A DNA stretch of 64,000 bases from Gordonia rubripertincta (GTDB lineage Bacteria > Actinomycetota > Actinomycetes > Mycobacteriales > Mycobacteriaceae): assembly GCF_038024875.1 (NCBI RefSeq), contig NZ_CP136136.1, positions 3,968,001 to 4,032,000 on the forward strand, written 5' to 3'. Position numbers and translations under genes: made by a program. Every line of letters starts with the position of its first letter. Within the stretch, counting starts at the first letter, position 1. Positions 55,250-62,838 of the stretch are shown piece by piece. Under the pieces are notes generated by a model, which had not been told where the DNA came from, did no database searches, and saw nothing but the letters and a program-made list of their open reading frames with translations.

Positions 55250-55570
55250 ATGGAATTGCGAGCCGATCTCGAGGCGCTGCACGCTACATCGCGAAGCGTC
55301 GCAGAACTTCATGCCGATATCGCAGACGAATGGTCCGCGCTCGCCAAGCGGGCCGAGGATCTGTTCGGTGGTAGCTGGTCAGGAGCGGCCGCGGACTCAT
55401 ACGCCGAGCCGTGGGCTCACTGCTGCGAAGGTCTCGGGCACGTCTTGAACGGCCTGAGTACGATGGGCCAACTCCTCGCCTCAGCGGCACAAACATACGC
55501 TGAGCGCGACACTTCGGGTGCGAAAGTCATCGAGAGGACAGCCTTCGACATCGCACTGAGGCTGCCATGA
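55250..55570 (+). CDS. WXG100-family protein, first of a pair
   Basis: The protein is 106 aa from the ATG at 55250, with GGGGGG 4 bases upstream; an ATG at 55238 is also possible. It forms a helix-turn-helix hairpin with the turn motif WSG in LFGGSWSGAAADSYAEPW. WXG100 proteins are exported by type VII (ESX) systems as dimers. Its stop overlaps the start of the next gene (ATGA). No ESX core gene is in the window. Confidence 0.86.
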   Translation: MELRADLEALHATSRSVAELHADIADEWSALAKRAEDLFGGSWSGAAADSYAEPWAHCCEGLGHVLNGLSTMGQLLASAAQTYAERDTSGAKVIERTAFDIALRLP

Positions 55571-55863
55571 CCTCTGACGATGCCTACCGCATCGAGCTCG
55601 CGGCAGTTCAGGATTTTGTCGATGACCTCGCACGGTTCGCTACAACGGTTGACGACCGGATCCGTAGCCTCGACGCACAGATTGAGGAACTACACCTGGT
55701 GTGGGCCAGCGACGCAGCAATCGCTCATCGCAGCGCTCATAGCCAGTGGCGCGAGGGTGTTGCCGACATTCGTGAAGCCATCGTGGAGATCCGGAAGGCA
55801 GCGAGTCACTCGCACGCGGCTTTTGGTGGGCTACAAGAACACCTGCGAAAGATGTGGCCTTGA
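55567..55863 (+). CDS. WXG100-like protein, second of a pair
   Basis: The protein is 98 aa. Two helices with the turn LVWASDAAIAHRSAHSQW, where WAS stands in for WXG. Its start overlaps the upstream gene's stop and its end overlaps the start of the toxin gene, so all three are translationally coupled. It probably pairs with the first WXG100 protein to help export the toxin. Confidence 0.84.
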   Translation: MTSDDAYRIELAAVQDFVDDLARFATTVDDRIRSLDAQIEELHLVWASDAAIAHRSAHSQWREGVADIREAIVEIRKAASHSHAAFGGLQEHLRKMWP

Positions 55864-57413
55864 CGGCACCGATCGCGGTCCGTCCATCGTCGTTCTCCTC
55901 CGCGGCTGAAGCCTTCCTGCAGGTCCATACCGACATCAGCAGGACTCTGGACGCACTGTACGTCTCGCTGCAGTCGAGCGACCAAATGGCAGGAAGCGAC
56001 AAGTCCGGCAGGGAGTTCGCACAGTCCTACGACAAGACCGTTAACGGGGAACAGAGTCTCCTTGCGGGTATCGCACTGATGGGTAACGCCTGCGGCAAGA
56101 TGGCCGAGCTGCTGGACGCATCTGCGGTCAACCATGCGAACGTCAACAACGCCATCGGGCTGTGTACTCCAGCCAATCCTTCAGGCAACCTCAAGAACCT
56201 GGACACGATTCCGACGCTGTCGGTGGGTACTTCTTTTGGCGGTCCGGGTGAACCGAGCAATTGGGAAAAGTTAAAGGAGTTCATCGAAGGCGAAATCTTC
56301 CCCGACGGACAACCGGACAAGCTAGAGAAGGCCGGCGACGCCTGGACCCGTGCGGCGACAGCACTCCGCACGCATCAAAGCGCAGTTCGGTCCGCGATCA
56401 AACCGATCGCCGGCGAGAGCTCTGCCGAAGTTGGACCAGCCCAGGATCAGGCAGCGATGATCGACCAACATCTAGGTGAGATTGCCGAATCTTGCGATGC
56501 AGTGGCGAAGCTCTGCAATGGGTTTGCTGATGAAGTACGGAAGACCCGCGAAGAAATCGGCAACCTCGTCGAAGAGTTGGCGTGTGAGCTACTGGTCGCG
56601 GCAGCCATCGGAATAGCGTTGGTGCTTGTCACCTCGGGGTTGAGTAGCCTGATCGCGACAGCGGCGGGCGTGGCGAAGGCTACACAAACGGGTGCCCGGA
56701 TCGCGGGCGTGATCCGGGCCCTCGCGACCGCTGCCGGCCCAGTGCTCCGTCCGGTGGCGTACGTGCTGGACCCGGTTGCTGCGGCGGCTGGCGACCTCGG
56801 CGCGTTGATGGGTTCGCGTGGGGCGATGTTCTCCATGCAGTTGTCCAAAGAGTCAATACGGGCGGCGGAGTTAGCTGCCGCTTTGGAGAAGATCCCGGTT
56901 TGGGCACACGATGAATTGAAACGCGCGGCCGATCCTGACGTTCTCCGCAAGGCACTGGAGGCCGACGGGGTGCCGAAGAATCTGATAGACGACGCAATCG
57001 CGAACAACCCGTATCGCAACATGACACCGCAGCAGATCCTCGATCGATACTGGGATGATGCCCGAGGTACCTGGGCATACCCACCGAACAACGGATTCGA
57101 GGGCGGCTACAAGGTAGCCGACAGTATTCCTGCGGGCACGCGACTCGACCGATTGGGCGGAGACGGCGGTGGGTTCATGGGGCGCGAAGGCGACTCGTAC
57201 AGCGCCCGAGCGCTTCCACCGGGCAAGGCTGGGCCGTACACCGAGTACGTTGGCACCGGAAATCCGCTGCCCGCGAACTGGGAAGTACGTCACGGCAAGA
57301 TCGCGGAGGCATTCGATCAGTCAGGAGGCGGACACCAGTGGGTTGTGGTGGACAAGCTGACGGGCAAAGAAGTGCCAGTGAAGAAACTCATCGACGCAGA
57401 TGTAATCGAGTAG
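55854..57413 (+). CDS. ESX-type polymorphic toxin with C-terminal TNT (NAD+ glycohydrolase) domain
   Basis: The protein is 519 aa from a GTG at 55854; a TTG at 55860 is an alternative. Residues 1-130 are a WXG100-like export domain (SSAAEAFLQVHTDISRTLDA). A hydrophobic middle (LLVAAAIGIALVLVTSGLSS) may be membrane-active. The last 110 residues match the tuberculosis necrotizing toxin: TWAYPPNNGFEGGYKV, PAGTRLDRLGG, YSARALPPG, and FDQSGGGHQWVV, with the conserved Arg and Gln of the active site. The domain hydrolyses NAD+ in target cells. The adjacent next gene should encode immunity. Confidence 0.91.
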   Translation: MALTAPIAVRPSSFSSAAEAFLQVHTDISRTLDALYVSLQSSDQMAGSDKSGREFAQSYDKTVNGEQSLLAGIALMGNACGKMAELLDASAVNHANVNNAIGLCTPANPSGNLKNLDTIPTLSVGTSFGGPGEPSNWEKLKEFIEGEIFPDGQPDKLEKAGDAWTRAATALRTHQSAVRSAIKPIAGESSAEVGPAQDQAAMIDQHLGEIAESCDAVAKLCNGFADEVRKTREEIGNLVEELACELLVAAAIGIALVLVTSGLSSLIATAAGVAKATQTGARIAGVIRALATAAGPVLRPVAYVLDPVAAAAGDLGALMGSRGAMFSMQLSKESIRAAELAAALEKIPVWAHDELKRAADPDVLRKALEADGVPKNLIDDAIANNPYRNMTPQQILDRYWDDARGTWAYPPNNGFEGGYKVADSIPAGTRLDRLGGDGGGFMGREGDSYSARALPPGKAGPYTEYVGTGNPLPANWEVRHGKIAEAFDQSGGGHQWVVVDKLTGKEVPVKKLIDADVIE

Positions 57414-57461
57414 CCAACCCGATGTCCAGATATCTTGTACAGAGTACTGAGAGGAATACCC

Positions 57462-58088
57462 GTGGACCGCTGGCATGGACTGACAGACTTCCTTTCTTCG
57501 ATGCAGTATTGGTCCGAAGTTCAGAACGCACTAGCAGAAGGCGGAAAGTTTCGTAGTGCAGCGCCTCTCTACGAACCGCCATACCTCGACGGAAACAGGC
57601 TTGTTGTCCCGCGTGGTCCGGGAAATGCCGAGGACTCGGAAGGCTACACCGACTACTCCATCCTCGACCAGAACGACTACTTCAGCATTCGAAGCTCAGG
57701 CAGAAGCAGGGGAAATCTGTACAGCGAATCGTCAGAGTCATGGTTTGGAATCTTCAGCGATGCGGGAAAGCACTTCCTTGCGAGTGAAGTGGCATTGACA
57801 ACGCGACTGCGAATCCCGGGCAAGCGACTCGAGATAGTCACTCGCAGATGGAAAAACCTCGGACTCGCACCCTCATGGACCGAGGTCGCCCAGCCGAATC
57901 CCGGCGGTTTTGTCGACTCCAAGACCTATTACAGGAGCGACAACCCGACCAGGTTCTACATCACCGTTAACCCAGATACTACGACGGCCTTCCTTCTTGA
58001 TCTGAACTGGCGAGATCTCAATTCCGCTCTCAGCGAGGGAATTCCGGGTATCGAACACGTCCCGATGCCGAAGTTCTCGGACGACTAG
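57462..58088 (+). CDS. Probable immunity protein for the TNT toxin
   Basis: The protein is 208 aa from the GTG at 57462, chosen because AGAGG lies 7 bases upstream; a TTG at 57435 would extend it. No family is recognised with certainty, though position and size fit an immunity factor. It has VPRGPGNAEDSEGYTDYSIL, ESWFGIFSDAGKHFLASEVA, and RFYITVNPDTTTAFLLDLNW. It starts 48 bases after the toxin stop on the same strand. Its base composition is much lower in G+C than the surrounding genes (31 of 60 in 57421-57480), a sign of transfer. Confidence 0.78.
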   Translation: MDRWHGLTDFLSSMQYWSEVQNALAEGGKFRSAAPLYEPPYLDGNRLVVPRGPGNAEDSEGYTDYSILDQNDYFSIRSSGRSRGNLYSESSESWFGIFSDAGKHFLASEVALTTRLRIPGKRLEIVTRRWKNLGLAPSWTEVAQPNPGGFVDSKTYYRSDNPTRFYITVNPDTTTAFLLDLNWRDLNSALSEGIPGIEHVPMPKFSDD

Positions 58089-58142
58089 CTCGTTGCGCTC
58101 GCCTAGCTGTTAGGACTCTGGACAACAACCTCGCCCGCGTCG

Positions 58143-58228
58143 ACCTGGTTCCCTTGGCACCAAAGAACCATTCGAGATCATCATCTCCGCTAGGAACGAC
58201 ATGGCCGTCTGTGCTTCGAGTAGGTGCT
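58143..58228 (+). pseudogene. Short third relic of the methyltransferase gene
   Basis: The bases around 58168-58215 read EPFEIIISARNDMA and line up with EPFDIIVSAGNVMA of the methyltransferase at 51962-52567, with most third positions changed. Only about 60-80 bases are left. It marks the right edge of the toxin module, next to the convergent exonuclease-TerD gene. The exact ends are uncertain. Confidence 0.6.
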
Positions 58229-58246
58229 GGGTCGAGGCTCCGTAAG

Positions 58247-60256
58247 TCAGTCGTCCACCTCTACGCCGTGCCGCACAGCGAACTCGGCCAAGCTGTCGTC
58301 GTATCCCTGTCCGAGCGCACGAATTCGCCAGACATCGTTGCGACGGTAGATCTCGGCAATGATCATTGATCGCTCGGTCGTCGCGGCGTCGAGTACTGCT
58401 GTGGCGAAGGTGAGTTCGGAACTGTCAACGGTCACCGACAGTGCTCCGACGTCACCAAAGGTGGCGGTCTCAATCGACGCGCCGACCATGATGCGGTCGA
58501 TTTCGACGTCTACCGCCGGGAGGTCGACCGCTATCCCCTGCTCCCGATCGCCGTCGATACACAGGCGCACCGCGCCGTCCGGACTGGCGGGCTGGTTGTA
58601 GAAGACGAACTCGTCGTCGGAAAGCACCTTGTGATCGCGGTCCAACTCGAAGGCGACGACGTCCACTTCGATCGGCGCAGCAGTATCCGCCCAGGCGACG
58701 TTGACCGTGAATTCGGTGACGTCGGAAGGAACGTCCATCACCGCTCCAGGCGTCAGGTTCCTGGGTGTCTGCGCACGGGTTGCGGCCGCCGTGGCAACAG
58801 CGGATTCTGGCTCCCCAATGGGTGTATCGCCCGCCAACGTTTCGAGGTGATGCGATTCAAGTATCGGAAGCTGCCTGTCGTGGGCCTTTCGTATCCGCGG
58901 ATCCGAGTGCCCACCGTCCAACACCAGGACGTGTGTCACGCCGGCCGTGAAATTGATGGCCGGGGTGGCGCCTAGAGTCGTCAGGCGAGATCGGATGGCT
59001 GCCGCCTCAGTGTGGTCGCCACCGAGCACGAGGACTCGCCGACCGCTCCACGGTAGAGCCACCGGCTGTTTGGAGGGACGCGACGACGCGGTCTGCGGCA
59101 ACACCTCGATGACGGGGACGGACTTCGGGGTTCCCGGCACCACTCGTTCGACGAGTCGCATAGCGGTGGCCTCGTCGACGATGGGGATGCCCTTATCGCG
59201 GGCAACCCTCAGTTTTCGACTGTCTGGGACTCCGGTGTTGGCGATCAGCAGACCGGTCTTCCCACTGACGCCGTTCATCACGTCGAGGCCTGCGTCGGTC
59301 AACCGTCGAGCCAGCTCGAGACGGGGCAGCGAGGTTGATCCGGTGATGACGACCTTGGTGCCTTGGACCAGTCCGACACCGGCGTCGAACCGACCAGGGT
59401 CAGTCCATGGGCACGGCACGCGGGTCACGTTGCCCGGGTAAGCACGCGTGGTGGAACCGCACGCGACGACCGGAACTTGTAAGCCGAGGTTGTTCGCGAG
59501 ATCGAGGCTGCGACGAAAGACTTCAAGGAGCACCCGAACGTCGTCAACCGCATTATGGGCGTCGCGCTGCGGTATCTGCCAGTGACGGGCAAGCGTCGCG
59601 AGCTGAGCGTTGGGCACATCGAGCTGCAGGCGACGGGTGAGGGTTACCGTGCACAGACGATGAGTGATCGGGAGAGTCACGCCAGCTCGCTTGGCTTCTC
59701 CCACGAGGAATCCGTGGTCGAAGTTCGCGTTGTGCGCCACAAGAGTTCGGCCGGATAACAGCTCGTGTAGTTGCACGACCGCTGAATCGAAGGTGGGCGC
59801 GCCTCGGAGCCTCTCAGGCGTGAGCCCGTGGATGTGCACGGGGCCAGGATCACAGCCCGGGTTAAAAAACGACGAGTACTCGGCTTCGGTTTGTCCATTG
59901 CGGTCGACGGCGATGGCTGCGACGCTCAGTACGCGATCGCGGCTTGCGTTCAAGCCGGACGTTTCGACGTCGACCAGAGCCCAGCCTCTATGTGACGGCA
60001 ACAAATAAACCTCGTCTCCTGACCGCGTGCGGAGCACGGAACGTCCTGGATCCTGGACACCGGCGGCTACACCGCGGGACGGTGTGAGTGCATCGGCCTG
60101 CGGTAGCGGGTGTGTCGCGATTCGTGACGCTAGCGCACTCTCCCGACAACCTCTCACACCTTGTTCCAACTGTCGAACCCGTGTCTGACTCGTGCCGGTC
60201 TGGGTCGCATGAGCCGATAACGCCCGCGAATCATGCGCTCCTGGAGCTGGTGTCAC
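58247..60256 (-). CDS. DnaQ-type exonuclease with BRCT domains and C-terminal TerD domain
   Basis: The protein is 669 aa from a GTG at 60256; the true start may be up to 80 codons later because residues 1-80 look unstructured. Exonuclease (about 88-260): ALVDVETSGL, VAHNANFDHGF and HNAVDDV carry the DEDDh acidic residues and His. One BRCT follows (KVVITGSTSLPRLELARRLT, about 300-380) and a second (VLVLGGDHTEAAAIRSRLTT, about 425-500). The last 170 residues are a TerD domain (FTVNVAWADTAAPIEVDVVA, GALSVTVDSSELTFATAVLD). TerD proteins are linked to stress and phage resistance; this fusion suggests DNA-directed defence or repair. Confidence 0.87.
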   Translation of the reverse strand: MTPAPGAHDSRALSAHATQTGTSQTRVRQLEQGVRGCRESALASRIATHPLPQADALTPSRGVAAGVQDPGRSVLRTRSGDEVYLLPSHRGWALVDVETSGLNASRDRVLSVAAIAVDRNGQTEAEYSSFFNPGCDPGPVHIHGLTPERLRGAPTFDSAVVQLHELLSGRTLVAHNANFDHGFLVGEAKRAGVTLPITHRLCTVTLTRRLQLDVPNAQLATLARHWQIPQRDAHNAVDDVRVLLEVFRRSLDLANNLGLQVPVVACGSTTRAYPGNVTRVPCPWTDPGRFDAGVGLVQGTKVVITGSTSLPRLELARRLTDAGLDVMNGVSGKTGLLIANTGVPDSRKLRVARDKGIPIVDEATAMRLVERVVPGTPKSVPVIEVLPQTASSRPSKQPVALPWSGRRVLVLGGDHTEAAAIRSRLTTLGATPAINFTAGVTHVLVLDGGHSDPRIRKAHDRQLPILESHHLETLAGDTPIGEPESAVATAAATRAQTPRNLTPGAVMDVPSDVTEFTVNVAWADTAAPIEVDVVAFELDRDHKVLSDDEFVFYNQPASPDGAVRLCIDGDREQGIAVDLPAVDVEIDRIMVGASIETATFGDVGALSVTVDSSELTFATAVLDAATTERSMIIAEIYRRNDVWRIRALGQGYDDSLAEFAVRHGVEVDD

Positions 60257-60336
60257 CTGATCGGACGAACGGAACGGATGTCGGCCGTATCCGCTACATT
60301 CGGTTCATTCTGTAGCAGAACGCGGGAGGTGGCGGA

Positions 60337-61629
60337 TTGTCGAAGAACCCTAGGACGGTGCCGGTGTGGACGATTGCGACGGACCGCGCGGACGTACCCG
60401 CGGTGATCGGCGATAACGCACTCACTCCCGAGCGGCTCGACAGTCTTCGGACCGCTCTCGCAGCGCTGAGTGACATCCCGATCACGACTCTCGAGGCCCA
60501 CGACGTTCCCAAGGCTTTCGACCGGTCGAAGGGCATCCACCTCCACGGTGTCAGTCCGCTGGCGACGCAGCTGTCGGAGCTCGTGAAGAAGACCCCTAAT
60601 GTCGTCACCGACGGCGGTGAGACTCTGTACACGATGGTCGTACCCCCCAAGTTTGCGTCGCAGTTCGCCGCCGGAATCGTCAAACCGATGGCGTCCTCGA
60701 CGACCGCAGACGGCATCCACAGTGCGCTGTCAGACGGATCCAAGATCGCCGCCCAGGCATCCTTCGTCCCTGTCAGTGCAGGCAAGGCAGCGGCAGCCGG
60801 CGCCGCGACCGGCTCGGCCACCACCGCAGGTGCGGCCGCAGCTGGTGCCGGAGCCCTGACCATCGCCGCACCGCTCGTACTCATGGCGGTGGCAGTCGGC
60901 GTCAGCGCGTACGCCGACCAGCAGCGACAGAAGACCTTGGAGCGGATCACCGAGCTCCTCGAAAAACTGATCGCCGACAACCTCGAATCAGAGCAGCACA
61001 GCCTAGAGGCGTGCCGCGGCGCGATCGTCAAGGCCACTTCGGTCCTTCTCGACGAAGGACGCATCGGCGCCAGCCTTGGACTCGACTCGACAGTGTTCGC
61101 AATCGAGGAGGCGCTGTCGCGCGCAAAGTCGCGGATTGCCAAGTGGGAAAAGGAACTCACCAACCTGAGTAGCGACAAGGTGGAACTCAACCAGCTCGCC
61201 AAGCTCATCCCGGGCATCGAGAAGGCTGACAGCGAGTTTTATGTCCACGTCGAACTCGCACAGTTGGCCATCGCGATGAAGCAACGAGTGCTGATCCTGC
61301 AGGCCGTCGAACATGCTCAACTGTCCGAGGGCAACCCATTCGAACGATTCGTGACCACGTTGCAGGCGGAGAAGCGGGGTCTCGACTCGCTCGAACAGCG
61401 CCTTGAAGCGGTAGTTCTGCGGCTGTCGGCATTGGAACTGGATCGCTCTCACGGCATCCGGGACGTGGTGTTCTCTTCCGGCGAGGTCGACAAGTTACTG
61501 GAGACCACACGTCGTCTGCGCGATCTCGGCCAGTCGGTCCAGCCCACCACCCGCCAGTCGGAGGTGACGATCGACATCCTTCAGGAGAAGGACGGCTCGG
61601 TCATCGTCTTCCCGGCCATCGCCTCGTGA
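60337..61629 (+). CDS. Membrane and coiled-coil protein of unknown function
   Basis: The protein is 430 aa from a TTG at 60337, with GGGAGG 7 bases upstream. An Ala/Gly-rich hydrophobic segment (AGALTIAAPLVLMAVAVGVS, about residues 170-195) is followed by long helices with coiled-coil character (RITELLEKLIADNLESEQHS, RAKSRIAKWEKELTNLSSDK). No catalytic motif is seen. It diverges from the exonuclease-TerD gene across 80 bases and precedes the UDG-like gene by 33 bases on the same strand. Confidence 0.75.
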   Translation: MSKNPRTVPVWTIATDRADVPAVIGDNALTPERLDSLRTALAALSDIPITTLEAHDVPKAFDRSKGIHLHGVSPLATQLSELVKKTPNVVTDGGETLYTMVVPPKFASQFAAGIVKPMASSTTADGIHSALSDGSKIAAQASFVPVSAGKAAAAGAATGSATTAGAAAAGAGALTIAAPLVLMAVAVGVSAYADQQRQKTLERITELLEKLIADNLESEQHSLEACRGAIVKATSVLLDEGRIGASLGLDSTVFAIEEALSRAKSRIAKWEKELTNLSSDKVELNQLAKLIPGIEKADSEFYVHVELAQLAIAMKQRVLILQAVEHAQLSEGNPFERFVTTLQAEKRGLDSLEQRLEAVVLRLSALELDRSHGIRDVVFSSGEVDKLLETTRRLRDLGQSVQPTTRQSEVTIDILQEKDGSVIVFPAIAS

Positions 61630-61662
61630 TCTGTCGACTCACCACAGCTAGCGCGAAAGACC

Positions 61663-62295
61663 ATGGCAGTCAACGGACGTAACGCAGACCCTGCTGTCGT
61701 ACGAGACAAGCATGCTCGAATCTGGGAACCGCACGTCGCTCCACTCAACGAGTTGGCGAACCGCATCGCCGATGCAGAAGGACTCCCCCACGGATATGTT
61801 CCGTATGCCGACCCGGACGCCGGTGGTGTTCGCGCGCGGATGCTCGTGCTGTTGGACAACCCGTCCACGAAGGCTGAGGCCGCGACCGGCTCTGGACTCC
61901 TGAGCCTGGACAACAACGACCACACTGCGCGGAACTGCCGAGAAGCGTACGCGCGACACAACGTTGAGTGGGCTGACGTCGTGCATTGGAATGTCGTGCC
62001 ATTCCCTGTCGCCGGCGAGAAGAACGGCGGGTCGACGCCGAGTGAACGGGCTCAGGCCGTTCGCTGGACACGTGAAGTGGTCGACCTTCTGCCCAACCTC
62101 GAGATCGTGCTCCTGCTCGGTGCGGCGGCGCGGGACGGATGGAAACGAGCAAGAATCAACCTGCCTGGCGTGTACGTACCGGGCGGCAATATCCCGCACT
62201 GTTCTATGCGTGGGTTGAACACTGCGGGCGGTCGGGAACGGTTTGAGGGCGCTATCGGTGATGTCGCCGAGCGTCTTCGGGCCGGTGCAGAATAG
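61663..62295 (+). CDS. Uracil-DNA-glycosylase-superfamily protein
   Basis: The protein is 210 aa. It has MLVLLDNPSTKAEA in place of the usual motif A region, HWNVVPFPVAGEKNGG, IVLLLGAAARDGWKRA, and NIPHCSMRGLN as motif 3, where the classic family has HPS. The pattern fits divergent UDG-superfamily proteins found in accessory regions. The role may be base excision on modified or foreign DNA. Enzymatic activity is unproven. Confidence 0.7.
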   Translation: MAVNGRNADPAVVRDKHARIWEPHVAPLNELANRIADAEGLPHGYVPYADPDAGGVRARMLVLLDNPSTKAEAATGSGLLSLDNNDHTARNCREAYARHNVEWADVVHWNVVPFPVAGEKNGGSTPSERAQAVRWTREVVDLLPNLEIVLLLGAAARDGWKRARINLPGVYVPGGNIPHCSMRGLNTAGGRERFEGAIGDVAERLRAGAE

Positions 62296-62349
62296 ACGGC
62301 TAGTGATCCACAGCGACGGCCGCCCGAACGACTGTCCGAATAACCGGTC

Positions 62350-62835
62350 TCAGTGTCGCTGGCGAACTTCGTCCAAGAAGTTCACCCACCGCTCCTCGCC
62401 AACCGGATTGATTGCCTCGGCACGTGAAGCGGCAAGGCGGATGCCTTCCGAGATGCCCGTGGGTATCGGCGAGTCGTAAGCCGCTGGGACACCGAATGCA
62501 CGAGCAACTAGATCTATGTCGAATCGATACGGGTACTTCGAGGTGGATTCTTCCAACTCATCCGGCCAGAAGGGCCCCGACTCCAACTTAAGGGGCGACA
62601 GCACCCGAAACACATAGACGTCGATCTTCGCGGTCACCCACTCTTCGGGCTGGCATCGCGGACCCCGTCGAAGTCCTTTCGCCTCGGCGCCAATGACGTG
62701 CCAGTCAAATATTCTACCCGCCTTCCAGTCGACAGGCTCCTTCCGTAACCCCCACCGACCCTTGCGGATCCCGTACTGCAGATTGCGCCGGACCTCAGGG
62801 GCAACGCCTGAATACGTAGTCAGAACTGAGGCCAT
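62350..62835 (-). CDS. Hypothetical protein, possibly EVE/PUA-like
   Basis: The protein is 161 aa. It begins TTYSGVAPEVRRNLQYGIRK, GRWGLRKEPVDWKAGRIFDW, then VTAKIDVYVFRVLSPLKLES. The pattern of aromatic residues and a W-G start resembles EVE-type modified-base readers, but the match is weak. It begins 3 bases after the DUF2075 gene's stop on the same strand, so they form an operon. If the EVE call is right, this would suit a defence system that reads base modification. Confidence 0.6.
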   Translation of the reverse strand: MASVLTTYSGVAPEVRRNLQYGIRKGRWGLRKEPVDWKAGRIFDWHVIGAEAKGLRRGPRCQPEEWVTAKIDVYVFRVLSPLKLESGPFWPDELEESTSKYPYRFDIDLVARAFGVPAAYDSPIPTGISEGIRLAASRAEAINPVGEERWVNFLDEVRQRH

Positions 62836-62838
62836 TCT

